Shown here: positions 1 through 6,053 of the stretch, piece by piece | Layout: the number at the start of each line of letters is the position of its first letter | How positions within the stretch are numbered: the first letter of the stretch is position 1 | Origin: CAZZBK01 sp964652155 | GTDB taxonomy: Bacteria > Planctomycetota > Planctomycetia > Pirellulales > PNKZ01 | DNA length: 7,468 nucleotides | NCBI GenBank assembly: GCA_964652155.1 | Contig: CAZZBK010000204.1 | Coordinates: 1 to 7,468, forward strand | Direction of reading: 5' to 3' | Notes under the pieces: generated by a model | The model's input: only the letters and a program-made list of their open reading frames with translations | Told to the model about the DNA's origin: nothing | Database searches by the model: none | Translations under genes and position numbers: made by a program

Positions 1-544
1 CTTTTCCGGTTGGCTTGCCTTTTGATCTTGCCGACTTGGTCAGTTTCGGGGCAGTGGCAATCAATCCTAGGTCATGTGCCCAGCGAAGAATTGTAAGCAC
101 CACCCGCAGATAACTGGCAACGGTTGCTTCGCCACGTGCTATCGAGGTTTTGCCGTCCTTGCTCGTGGTCTCGGAGCGTACTTGCGACGCAAAAAAGGAA
201 AGTTTCTCGTTGGTCAACTGAGACAACAACTGCGGATTCAATACTCGCTCGATTGCGGCAATAACGGTATCCGCCTTTTCTTGGGTGCGTTCGCCGACGG
301 TCGGATAATACTCCGCATAAAGTCGCTCCTTGAACGCGGCCCACGTCAGCTTGTTGGCCGGTTGATGCTTGCCGCTCTCTAACTCAGCTTGCAGCACGCC
401 AGCGGCCCGGGTCGCCTCTTTGCGAATCGTCGTTCCGGCCGTCTTGGTCATCATGCGATTGGTCATCGGGTCACGCCATCGCAGAACGAATGCGGCACGG
501 TCAGGATACTTCACCACCTGAACACGGAATTCAGACTTGCTCAT
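1..544 (-). CDS. int: Tyrosine integrase, N-terminal 181 residues (3' end outside window)
   Basis: Site-specific tyrosine recombinase expected to integrate and excise the element. The ATG at 544-542 is preceded by GAGGTG at a 5-base spacing, so this start is well supported. Residues 1-58 look like an arm-type DNA-binding domain (MSKSEFRVQV, then the AGTTIRKEATRAAG stretch). Residues about 65-165 resemble the alpha-helical SAM-like core-binding domain (TWAAFKERLYAEYY and TVASYLRVVLTILRWAHDLG). The catalytic domain with its R-K-HxxR-H-Y residues lies beyond position 1 and cannot be checked. Homologues run to roughly 380-420 residues, so about 200 residues are missing only because of the window edge. 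It is the last gene of the element, with its own possible promoter at 719-748 and a long structured leader. Assignment rests on domain pattern and on a clear recombinase remnant at the opposite end. Confidence 0.85.
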   Translation of the reverse strand, partial: MSKSEFRVQVVKYPDRAAFVLRWRDPMTNRMMTKTAGTTIRKEATRAAGVLQAELESGKHQPANKLTWAAFKERLYAEYYPTVGERTQEKADTVIAAIERVLNPQLLSQLTNEKLSFFASQVRSETTSKDGKTSIARGEATVASYLRVVLTILRWAHDLGLIATAPKLTKSARSKGKPTGK

Positions 545-597
545 AACTCACCTCAAAAAGAGTGACGGGATAAACCGCCCGGTGAGCGTCGCACTAC

Positions 598-712
598 GGC
601 CACACCCTGCGCGCAAGAGCACTCGCAGATTATGATGGGTGCAGCCGGGTTGCTCGCTTACTCGGGCAACTTGGTTAGGGCCGGTCGGGTGTTTGTAGCA
701 TCCTTCCGGCCC
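598..712. other. Three consecutive stem-loops between integrase and accessory genes
   Basis: Hairpin A: GGGCCGG (678-684) pairs fully with CCGGCCC (706-712); inside it GGGTG (687-691) pairs with CATCC (699-703) using one G-T wobble. Hairpin B: CCGGGTTGC (645-653) pairs with GCAACTTGG (666-674) over nine pairs, two of them G-T. Hairpin C: CACCC (603-607) pairs with GGGTG (637-641), with TGCG (608-611) and CGCA (624-627) nested inside and GGC/GCC (598-600/644-646) outside; it touches hairpin B at position 645. The wobbles are G-T on the plus strand and become C-A mismatches on the minus strand, so folding is slightly better for plus-strand RNA or ssDNA, although the only promoter seen points the other way. 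It could be a structured leader, a small RNA, a transcription attenuator or a protein-binding DNA structure. No protein-coding pattern is evident. Confidence 0.55.
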
Positions 713-718
713 GACTTG

Positions 719-748
719 TTTATCGTCCAGACCGGGGCGTGCTGTCAA
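719..748 (-). promoter_or_regulatory. Candidate sigma70-type promoter for the integrase
   Basis: Read on the minus strand, a perfect -35 box TTGACA (748-743) is followed after 18 bases by GATAAA (724-719), which matches four of six positions of TATAAT. Transcription would start near 712, exactly at the base of the first stem-loop of the 598-712 region, giving an integrase leader of about 170 nt. The -10 is imperfect and planctomycete promoters are less well characterised, so this is a candidate only. Confidence 0.45.
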
Positions 749-811
749 GTTTTATCGCGAACGCATTAGCGGCCCACCATTGCGTTGCAGCGGTCAACGT
801 CTCGGGAGTCC

Positions 812-831
812 TGCACGGTGGTTTGCGTGCA
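812..831 (-). terminator. Stem-loop just after the last accessory gene, possible terminator
   Basis: A perfect 6-bp stem TGCACG/CGTGCA (812-817 and 826-831) with an 8-base loop lies 13 bases past the stop codon of the 844-1029 gene. No T-tract follows on the minus strand, so an intrinsic terminator is not proven; it may be a 3' stabilising hairpin. The rest of 545-843 holds the promoter and stem-loops described separately and no gene I can support. Confidence 0.3.
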
Positions 832-843
832 TCCTGAGCAATC

Positions 844-1029
844 CTAGAGCGTCGATTTCTTCTTCAGCCTCGGGAAACACTCGTCGACCATCGCGGAAAC
901 GTCGCGTCGATTCCCCTTTGCTGGCAGTTGGTACTTGGTCGAGCGGATGCGGAGATTGGGCCCAATCGTCACCCAGCCACCAGCACGGAAGCGCTTGAGT
1001 TGATCGTCGGACAGTTTTACGGCTTGCAT
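844..1029 (-). CDS. Small protein of unknown function, 61 aa
   Basis: Last gene of the accessory operon. I chose the ATG at 1029 (MQAVKLSDDQ...) because AGGAG lies 8 bases upstream; the in-frame ATG six bases earlier is only 2 bases from that site and is less likely. The protein is soluble, basic at its C-terminus (PRLKKKSTL), and has a short beta-rich centre (GGWVTIGPNLRIRSTKYQL) typical of small phage or nucleic-acid-associated proteins. No motif gives a function. It starts 24 bases after the stop of the coiled-coil gene, so co-expression is likely. It is probably real because of its strong Shine-Dalgarno and tight spacing. Confidence 0.6.
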   Translation of the reverse strand: MQAVKLSDDQLKRFRAGGWVTIGPNLRIRSTKYQLPAKGNRRDVSAMVDECFPRLKKKSTL

Positions 1030-1053
1030 AGTCATTGCTCCTATCGGATGGGG

Positions 1054-1776
1054 TTAGACTTGTTCGTAAACGTCACGCTCGGCACGCTTGACCACGGCGG
1101 TCAGCTTCGGCAATTCCTTCTCAAGTTGAGCGACACGCTTGCCAGCGGTGGCTTGCCGTTCGGTCGCGGCTTCAAGCTCGGCGGCGAGGCGTTTCTTGGC
1201 GTCGCCCTGAGCGTGGGCCAGGTCGATACGCAACGTGCCGATGGCAATGGCCAGATTGGTCAAGGTTTCGCGAAGTTCGGCAATTTCGCCGGTGCATTTG
1301 TCGCGAGCCCCTTCAGCTTGGGCCAATGCCATCAGCGAGTTGGTTGACGCTGTGGCACGCAGTTGACGCTTGGCTTCGAGAGCCCTGTCACGCAGTTGGG
1401 CAATCTGTTGGTCACGCAGTTGCAACTCAACGCGATCGTGCTCATACGTTTTCTTGATGCACTCAAAGTTGGCATTGAGCGTAGCAAATTGCTCGGTTAC
1501 TTCTGCTCGCTCGGCTTCCAAACCAGCCAACGGTTCGGCTTGCTTGATCCATTGGCGACGGCTGCGTAGTCGCTCTACGGCGGTTTCGAGTTCGTCGAAT
1601 GTCCGGCCCATGCGTTGCAAATCTTCGGCAGTTCGCACAGCGTCGAGGGGCAAGCCCCGATCGGCCAACGAAACGAGATTGGCGAACGCCTCAGCGTTTT
1701 GCTCGGCTTCCTTGATCTTGTTCGCGGCGAGTTGTTGCTTCAGTGCGGCGAGCGGTTCCTGTGTTGCGGATGTCAT
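1054..1776 (-). CDS. Coiled-coil protein of unknown function, 240 aa
   Basis: A long alpha-helical protein with little but Ala, Glu, Gln, Leu, Lys and Arg in heptad-like spacing. Residues about 50-130 (LETAVERLRSRRQWIKQ through IAQLRDRALEAKRQLRA) and 165-235 (GEIAELRETLTNLAIAI through RVAQLEKELPKLTAVVKRAE) are two predicted coiled-coil blocks, split by a Ser/Thr/Asn-rich turn (ATASTNSLM). There is no signal peptide or membrane segment. The ATG at 1776 has AAGGAG ten bases upstream; a 35-residue in-frame extension to 1881 reads as non-protein-like sequence and was dropped. It lies two genes after TerL, where a phage would carry portal or scaffold genes. Its helical character would suit a scaffold, capsid-remodelling or adaptor protein, but that is inference from position only. 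Confidence 0.75.
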   Translation of the reverse strand: MTSATQEPLAALKQQLAANKIKEAEQNAEAFANLVSLADRGLPLDAVRTAEDLQRMGRTFDELETAVERLRSRRQWIKQAEPLAGLEAERAEVTEQFATLNANFECIKKTYEHDRVELQLRDQQIAQLRDRALEAKRQLRATASTNSLMALAQAEGARDKCTGEIAELRETLTNLAIAIGTLRIDLAHAQGDAKKRLAAELEAATERQATAGKRVAQLEKELPKLTAVVKRAERDVYEQV

Positions 1777-1903
1777 GGTCTGCGGTCTCCTTGGTAGGTG
1801 TAGCCCATGATTGGGCGATGCGTTCGCTGGCTTCGTTTGGCGACATACCAGACGCGATAAGCTGGCGAAACCAACGGTCAAAAAATGAGTTGGCGTATCT
1901 CAT
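1691..1903 (-). CDS. Small protein of unknown function, 70 aa, coupled to TerL
   Basis: The ATG at 1903 overlaps the TerL stop in an ATGA arrangement, with GGAG nine bases upstream inside the TerL gene, which strongly suggests translational coupling. The N-terminal half (MRYANSFFDRWFRQLIASGM, then SPNEASERIAQSW) is a plausible compact helical domain. The C-terminal half is Arg/Thr/Glu-rich, low in hydrophobic residues, and lies over the start of the coiled-coil gene in another frame for 86 bases. Either two genes share this DNA or the conserved part of the protein is only its first 40 or so residues. I do not recognise the family. Confidence 0.55.
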   Translation of the reverse strand: MRYANSFFDRWFRQLIASGMSPNEASERIAQSWATPTKETADHDIRNTGTARRTEATTRREQDQGSRAKR

Positions 1904-3315
1904 GCAGGCGGACTCCACTTTTGAAAAATGCTGCCCATCATGCCGATGATCTTGAGCGGCCGTGAGAAGGTTCGCGGAGCGGACTTTGCACCAAGCATGG
2001 CCAACGATAAGGCAGTTGCTCTATCCGCGTGACCATCAGCGTTGCGGGTCGATTCCAAGCGGTGGCCATAGCTCTTTTCGATGATCGACAAGCGGCCCAG
2101 GTCGCGGATTAACTCGGCATCGTCGTACAGGTCGAGGTTGCGGCTTCTGAATTGTTCCAGCAACGTCGAGGCGAGTTCGTTCAGCGTGCGGCCGACGAAG
2201 GGCGTCTCAACCATGCGAACATGCTCAACGATAAGTTGCTGTGCCATCAATGTGGCTTGGTATGGATCGTATAACGTGCTGTGCAAGCGAAAGCGTCGCG
2301 ATGCTGCGAGCACACCAGCTTTGACGGCGTCGAGGTCAACTTGACCGCTCAGGCCCGGAGCCCACGATTGACACAAGGCGAGCCGTAAACGGTTGTCGTG
2401 TTGCTTGCCGATGACCACCAAGGCGGAATGATCGTTCTTAATGCCCAAATCCAAACCACCGACGAAAGTGAACCCCCGCTCGCAACCTTCCATCGGCCCG
2501 GGTTGAGTGACACAAGCGGCGATATCGTCACTGTCGAGGGCATCGCCCGTGCCCGACGACCACTCACCCCAGAACAGTCGGCGAAAGCGTGCTCGGCTGT
2601 TGCGTTGCTCAGCTTCGGCAATGTGCCGAACATCAAGCCAAGGCGCGGGTTGGCTGTAAATGTGGGTCGACCAGTCGGGCGAGTTGGTCGAGATATCACG
2701 CCACTTGCGTTGCCACGTCCCCAAGTGCCCGGAATTCGTCGCCACTATCACAACACCACTGGGGACTTTGGCGGCGTTGTCCAGCATCGTTTCGGCAAAC
2801 TCTTGCTTCTGAACGTGGCTTAGCTCGTTGAGCACAACCACGTCGGGCCGAGAACCGTGGGAGCCAGCAGCATCGGCCGCAATAATGTCGGCGGCAGCTC
2901 CAGTTGCTCGACACTCGATACGCCAATTGCCAATCTTGACTCGATCAGCGAGCCAGCTATTGAGCCGCAAAACATCCCCTGCGGCCTTCCTCATCTCGGC
3001 GGCTTGGTCGGCATCTGCTGCACCAACTTGGATCGTCAACGGTCGGCGGCTGAACGCGATGAGCCACAGCAACAACGTCGCCAAATCTGAATCCTTGCTC
3101 GCGCCTTTTGTCGCCTCGATCCAATGCCGTTGAATCGCTGGCTTGCGACCGTGGGCTACGTCGACCAATGCCGGGATCAGTTGCTTAAATCGCTCACGTT
3201 GAAAGGCTGCCATCGCCTCGGCAAATCGAATGCCACGGCCGTTGATCGGCACGACCAGTTCATTCAAGAATGCCATTGGATCGTTGGCCATTGCTCGCAA
3301 CCGGGAAGCGTTCAT
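1900..3315 (-). CDS. terL: Phage terminase large subunit (packaging ATPase-nuclease), 471 aa
   Basis: The motor that cuts phage-type DNA and drives it through the portal into a prohead. The N-terminal ATPase has a Walker A-like loop at residues 68-75 (ATKGASKD, K74), a Walker B strand PDVVVLNE at 157-164 ending in the catalytic Glu, and a coupling-like segment VIVATNSGHLG at 189-199. The C-terminal RNase H-fold nuclease shows FVGGLDLG with D289, ALVVIG after it, YDPYQA with D350, and HADRATALSLAM with D431. These are the three acidic metal-binding positions of the family. Length fits the usual 420-550 residues, so it looks intact. The Walker A is degenerate: S and D replace the usual G and S/T. 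The ATG at 3315 has AGGAAGG nine bases upstream and overlaps the stop of the preceding gene by ATGA; the 31-residue upstream extension is rejected. No portal gene follows, which is unusual. Confidence 0.88.
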   Translation of the reverse strand: MNASRLRAMANDPMAFLNELVVPINGRGIRFAEAMAAFQRERFKQLIPALVDVAHGRKPAIQRHWIEATKGASKDSDLATLLLWLIAFSRRPLTIQVGAADADQAAEMRKAAGDVLRLNSWLADRVKIGNWRIECRATGAAADIIAADAAGSHGSRPDVVVLNELSHVQKQEFAETMLDNAAKVPSGVVIVATNSGHLGTWQRKWRDISTNSPDWSTHIYSQPAPWLDVRHIAEAEQRNSRARFRRLFWGEWSSGTGDALDSDDIAACVTQPGPMEGCERGFTFVGGLDLGIKNDHSALVVIGKQHDNRLRLALCQSWAPGLSGQVDLDAVKAGVLAASRRFRLHSTLYDPYQATLMAQQLIVEHVRMVETPFVGRTLNELASTLLEQFRSRNLDLYDDAELIRDLGRLSIIEKSYGHRLESTRNADGHADRATALSLAMLGAKSAPRTFSRPLKIIGMMGSIFQKWSPPA

Positions 3316-3788
3316 TGCTGTTGCCCTTCCTGAGCGTCCACGTGGCCCGCTGTTGCGTCTGGCGTGTTGGGCGTCGTCGTGGCCTCGGCGGCTAGTGCAA
3401 CGTCCCACGCACAGCCAGCGGCGGCGGATGGTTTAAGCCCCAGCTTCTCAAGGGCTCGGTCTCGGCGGTCGCTCGCTTCGCACACCTCTTTTGAGAATCG
3501 CAACTTCAGATCGTCGTCGAGGTCGTCGCCACGTTGACGGAGCCAGCGTTGAACGAGTTGGGCGTGTCGCTCGTGTCGGCAAACGGATTGCAGCAAACAC
3601 GCTTCGGCGATACCTACCTCGACTCCACGCCGCTCTAGTTCGCTGGCCAGAACGTCGCGTAGGCGGTCAATCTGCCGTTTGATCCATTTCGAGTCGCCGA
3701 TAGCGCCCAGCGTGAGCAGTCTACGGCGGCCCGGCTTGAGGCTTGCCGCGTTGGTGCTCGCCGGTCTTGAGAGGGTGTTTTCGGTCAT
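3312..3788 (-). CDS. terS: Probable terminase small subunit, 158 aa
   Basis: In phages the small terminase recognises the packaging site and hands DNA to TerL. The assignment is mainly positional: it lies directly upstream of terL and overlaps it by ATGA. The sequence agrees with a small helical DNA-binding protein: a basic N-terminal tail with GRRRLLTLGAIGD (20-32), a helical core with RQIDRLRDVLASELERRG (38-55) and ACLLQSVCRHERHAQLVQRW (63-82), a KLRFSKEVCEASDRRDRALE helix (95-114), then a disordered Ala/Thr/Pro-rich C-terminus from about residue 120. Length is normal for the family. The ATG at 3788 has a weak AAGAG eleven bases upstream; a GTG at 3800 is the alternative. It is the first gene after the candidate origin. 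An unrelated regulator cannot be excluded. Confidence 0.55.
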   Translation of the reverse strand: MTENTLSRPASTNAASLKPGRRRLLTLGAIGDSKWIKRQIDRLRDVLASELERRGVEVGIAEACLLQSVCRHERHAQLVQRWLRQRGDDLDDDLKLRFSKEVCEASDRRDRALEKLGLKPSAAAGCAWDVALAAEATTTPNTPDATAGHVDAQEGQQQ

Positions 3789-3902
3789 GTTTGGTAACAC
3801 TCTTGGGTAACACGTCGCGTAAGTCGTTATGTCGCCTAGCTCGGTCGTCGGATACTTAATCCGTTGCGGCGTTCAATCGCTGATCGTGAGCAGCACGCTC
3901 GG

Positions 3903-3928
3903 GGGGATTCTTGGGGCTCGGAATCCTC
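3903..3928. other. Hairpin in the leader of the terminase genes
   Basis: GGATTC (3905-3910) pairs with GAATCC (3921-3926) around a 10-base loop, extended by a G-T and a G-C pair at the base. There is no T-tract on either strand, so it is not an obvious terminator. It lies about 115 bases upstream of the TerS start on the minus strand and could be part of a structured leader or origin region. Confidence 0.35.
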
Positions 3929-3942
3929 GACAGCCTGCCGCG

Positions 3943-3957
3943 TAGGACACATAGGAC
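3943..3957 (+). repeat. Repeat pair TAGGAC-N3-TAGGAC, left arm of the inverted set
   Basis: Two copies of TAGGAC start 9 bases apart (3943-3948 and 3952-3957), separated by ACA. The same arrangement appears in reverse orientation at 4025-4039. Nine-base spacing is close to a helical turn and suits a protein binding both copies on nearly the same DNA face. Confidence 0.7.
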
Positions 3958-4024
3958 GGTATTTTCCTATTGTTATCCCTTCACCACTCTTTATTTTCTG
4001 AGTACTCGGGAATAGAAAAAAAGC

Positions 4025-4039
4025 GTCCTAAGCGTCCTA
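4025..4039 (-). repeat. Repeat pair TAGGAC-N3-TAGGAC, right arm of the inverted set
   Basis: On the plus strand this reads GTCCTA (4025-4030), AGC, GTCCTA (4034-4039), the inverted copy of the 3943-3957 pair. The inner copies extend to a 7-bp match (TAGGACG/CGTCCTA). It ends four bases from the helicase stop codon. In RNA the two arms could also pair as a long stem with a 67-base loop. Confidence 0.7.
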
Positions 4040-4043
4040 AAGG

Positions 4044-5447
4044 TCAATTGAATGTTGAATGCAGACGTTGCCGGTCGGTAATGTCGTAGCGAACCGTCTC
4101 GGACAAATCGGCTTGGTCTCCGGTCCAGACAAAACCACGCCCGTAACTGCGGCATGGGTTGGGAGCGAGTTGCGTCAGCTTGCCCTCATCGTGTTTTTGT
4201 GTGAGCAAACGACTGGCCCCGGTGACGCTGTGCCGTTCGCCTGTGGCCTGCTTGAACCACTCGGCAGCAACTCCGGTAGGAATGTGAACGCGATCGACGT
4301 CGGCGTCATAATTCAACGCCTCAAGACGTTGTCGGAAGTAGTCTTCAACAATCTGGCTTTCGTCGAGTTCAACGTCAGCCAACTGTTGCCTCTCGGCAAT
4401 GCTGGCTTGCAGGGCGGCGGGATCATTCAGCCGGGCGAGCACAGCTTGTTCCCAGAGGGCCCACCGGCTGAACCGTGCCAGGGGAGCCGCACGGGCCGAC
4501 AGCAGCGAAACGATATCGCCAACAACGCCTTGGGCATTCACGTCGATGTACTCCGAAACCTCTGTCTCCCAAGTGCCTGACCGCTGCGGCGGAGCCAGCT
4601 TGACAATGACACAACGTTGGGCAATGTCCGTCGAGAGGCTCGCTCCGTTGATCGTGATAAACCAGGTGAGCGTGTTGGGGCGTGAGGCTTCGCCGACATA
4701 CAGCCGCTTGCCGCTGATATTCGGAGCGGTCATCAAGGCTTCGAGTTCCGCCCATGAGAATCGCAAGGTCTTGACGTTGTCGAGCAACGCGACGCGAGCG
4801 CTCAAGCCATCGGGGCTCAAAAGTCGCTGCTTGATCTGGCCACCGTCCTCGTTCGTCGAGAAGTCCAGCAGTCCGCCAGCAATGCGGCCGACCATCTCGA
4901 CCAATTTTGACTTGCCAGCCCCACGACCGGCGTCAGCGGTGACGATAAAACCCGGCCGTGAGCCACCACGACCACCCCAGAACGGCGTCACGAATGCGGC
5001 TTTGATGAGTTCGCGGTCAACGTTCGTCGCAGGGCAAAAGAAGTCGAGCAACCGATTCAACCGACTGCCGTCACAATGCCGTACAGATGGGTGAGCGTAA
5101 AAATGTGTTGCGAGCGGTGGAACGTGCGGCAGCAACTCGACCGCGTCATACGCTTTGGCAACACGCCGTAGCTCGGCGAACAATTCATCTTTCGTTGTGT
5201 AACCCTCGCCTCGTTTCCAATCGACAACGCCTGTCTGACTACCGAGCCATCCGAACAGAGCGGCGGCCGATGAAATCCAATCAACACGCTCTTGGCTGTA
5301 GGCAAACAGAGCCGAGCCTACACGACACGGCCAGCCATTTGTCGCGTCCGTCACGTTACGGATTATGTCGACCATCGGCAACGGAACGCTTGTTGCCTTG
5401 CCGTTTGGTTGTTCGATCGTCGTGGCGTTAGAGAGTTGTTCAAGCAC
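4044..5447 (-). CDS. P-loop replication ATPase/helicase (P4-alpha/D5-like), no primase domain, 467 aa
   Basis: Likely the element's replication initiator helicase. Numbered from GTG 5447: a perfect Walker A GRGAGKS at 174-180, a Walker B RVALLDN at 218-224 with D223, a sensor-1-like strand FITINGA (N267), and a following STDIAQRCVIVKL with R278 as a possible arginine finger. This order is typical of the superfamily 3/D5-type helicase module of phage and plasmid primase-helicases. The upstream 150 residues have no primase signature, and the total is far shorter than the 700-900 residues of bifunctional proteins. The C-terminal 100 residues resemble a winged-helix tail (residues about 390-445, ending GRGFVWTG). 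The start is uncertain: GTG 5447 has GAGG eight bases upstream and overlaps the previous stop by 8 bases; ATG 5477 and TTG 5507 lack a clear ribosome site. Confidence 0.75.
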   Translation of the reverse strand: MLEQLSNATTIEQPNGKATSVPLPMVDIIRNVTDATNGWPCRVGSALFAYSQERVDWISSAAALFGWLGSQTGVVDWKRGEGYTTKDELFAELRRVAKAYDAVELLPHVPPLATHFYAHPSVRHCDGSRLNRLLDFFCPATNVDRELIKAAFVTPFWGGRGGSRPGFIVTADAGRGAGKSKLVEMVGRIAGGLLDFSTNEDGGQIKQRLLSPDGLSARVALLDNVKTLRFSWAELEALMTAPNISGKRLYVGEASRPNTLTWFITINGASLSTDIAQRCVIVKLAPPQRSGTWETEVSEYIDVNAQGVVGDIVSLLSARAAPLARFSRWALWEQAVLARLNDPAALQASIAERQQLADVELDESQIVEDYFRQRLEALNYDADVDRVHIPTGVAAEWFKQATGERHSVTGASRLLTQKHDEGKLTQLAPNPCRSYGRGFVWTGDQADLSETVRYDITDRQRLHSTFN

Positions 5448-5832
5448 GAGCCCGGCCTCGCAGCTTGGAAAGTTCATTGCGTGCGAAACGACCGTGGCGT
5501 CGGACAACTTCTATCGTTGCCATGCGAATTTTATTAATGCCCAACACCTCGGCGGCGGCAGCTTCGCGTGCGGCGGTGTTGTTGCAAATCACGCTCGGCA
5601 AGCTGGCGGCGAGCCGTTCAAGCTCCACGCTGGCTGTGATGTCATATTCGATCGTTTGCGGATCGTTGAAACACGGTCGCTTCTGAGTTGTCCGCAACTC
5701 GCGATGCAGGTCCTCCATGAAGCCAGCTTCTTCAATGGCGTGCATATCGCGCATAAGGCCGACAAGTTCGCTATGGGCCAGATTAGGCGAACCGATCGTT
5801 ACAGCCGGGTAGGAGTATTTATTCGAGTACAT
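5440..5832 (-). CDS. Protein of unknown function, 130 aa
   Basis: The ATG at 5832 is preceded by AAGGTGG at a 7-base spacing and lies two bases after the stop of the HTH gene; its own stop overlaps the helicase start. It is therefore tightly built into the replication operon. The N-terminus is Tyr/Ser-rich (MYSNKYSYPAV), the middle mostly helical and acidic (LVGLMRDMHAIEEAGFMEDL), and the C-terminus basic (EVVRRHGRFARNELSKLRGR), which could touch DNA or RNA. There is no signal peptide or membrane segment. I do not recognise the family. Position between an HTH protein and the helicase suggests a replication accessory or regulator; that is inference. Confidence 0.7.
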   Translation of the reverse strand: MYSNKYSYPAVTIGSPNLAHSELVGLMRDMHAIEEAGFMEDLHRELRTTQKRPCFNDPQTIEYDITASVELERLAASLPSVICNNTAAREAAAAEVLGINKIRMATIEVVRRHGRFARNELSKLRGRARA

Positions 5833-5834
5833 CG

Positions 5835-6044
5835 TTAAACCACCTTGCCGCAGGTTTCGATGTACTTCAACAAGTCGCTGCCAAGCACGAACGAACGGCG
5901 GCCGATGCGGCGTACAATAAGCCCTTTTCGGCGAGCGGTTCGCAGAGCGGCAACGCCAAGGCCGTAGTCTTTTTTCAGACTTTCCAGCGGATACGCGGCT
6001 GGGGCGAGAATCGCGGCCGCCCAGGCGTCGAGTGAGGCTTTCAT
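5835..6044 (-). CDS. Excisionase-like helix-turn-helix DNA-binding protein, 69 aa
   Basis: Small winged-HTH protein of the size and type of recombination directionality factors, which bend DNA at att sites and favour excision, and often repress early promoters. Residues 20-42 (LESLKKDYGLGVAALRTARR) form the HTH with a basic recognition helix, followed by VRRIGRRSFVLG (44-55) as a beta wing and DLLKYIE as the closing helix. The ATG at 6044 has AAAGGTG five bases upstream; an 18-residue extension to 6098 would run through the inverted repeat and is rejected. The gene follows a 31-bp inverted repeat whose right end touches the ribosome site, so autoregulation is plausible. It could instead be a plain transcription regulator. 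Confidence 0.7.
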   Translation of the reverse strand: MKASLDAWAAAILAPAAYPLESLKKDYGLGVAALRTARRKGLIVRRIGRRSFVLGSDLLKYIETCGKVV

Positions 6045-6053
6045 CGTTTCACC

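Larger units (their letters stand above)
3789..4043. other. Non-coding region with candidate replication origin
   Basis: This 255-bp gap between the helicase and TerS genes is the only sizeable non-coding stretch inside the operon. Its left part (3789-3940) is GC-rich with a hairpin at 3903-3928. Its right part has an AT-rich block (about 3960-4022) ending in a run of seven A, flanked by two inverted pairs of TAGGAC repeats (3943-3957 and 4025-4039). By analogy with P4-like elements, whose helicase binds iterons near its own gene, this is a candidate origin of replication. I see no convincing promoter for the terminase operon here. Confidence 0.45.

Noticed and set aside
72..344. Alternative minus-strand frame of 90 codons inside the integrase
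   Set aside because: Overlaps the integrase in another frame; the integrase frame carries the recognisable arm-binding and core-binding domains.
598..712. Possible complete tRNA or tmRNA-like gene
   Set aside because: The stems do not follow cloverleaf spacing, and there is no T-loop TTCRA motif in the right place.
548..748. 66-codon minus-strand frame upstream of the integrase
   Set aside because: Its TTG start is the -35 box of the candidate promoter, it has no ribosome site, and it runs through three stem-loops; composition is not protein-like.
928..1347. Plus-strand open frame of 139 codons
   Set aside because: Antisense to the coiled-coil gene and the 61-aa gene, with Gly/Phe/Leu-rich composition typical of a reversed helical gene; no Shine-Dalgarno.
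2349..2699. Minus-strand frame of 116 codons inside terL
   Set aside because: Out of frame with the TerL nuclease motifs and rich in Arg/Pro/Thr without domain signal.
3789..3860. Promoter for the terminase genes (TTGAAC with TATCCG, 16-base gap)
   Set aside because: The -10 match is too poor to call; the terminase genes may be read through from the helicase operon.
3943..4039. CRISPR-like repeats
   Set aside because: The repeated unit is only 6 bases with 3-base spacing and an inverted second pair, nothing like a CRISPR repeat-spacer array.
4399..5094. Long plus-strand open frame of 231 codons
   Set aside because: It is antisense to the helicase gene across the Walker motifs, is Ser/Arg/Pro-rich, and has no ribosome site; a shadow of GC-rich coding DNA.
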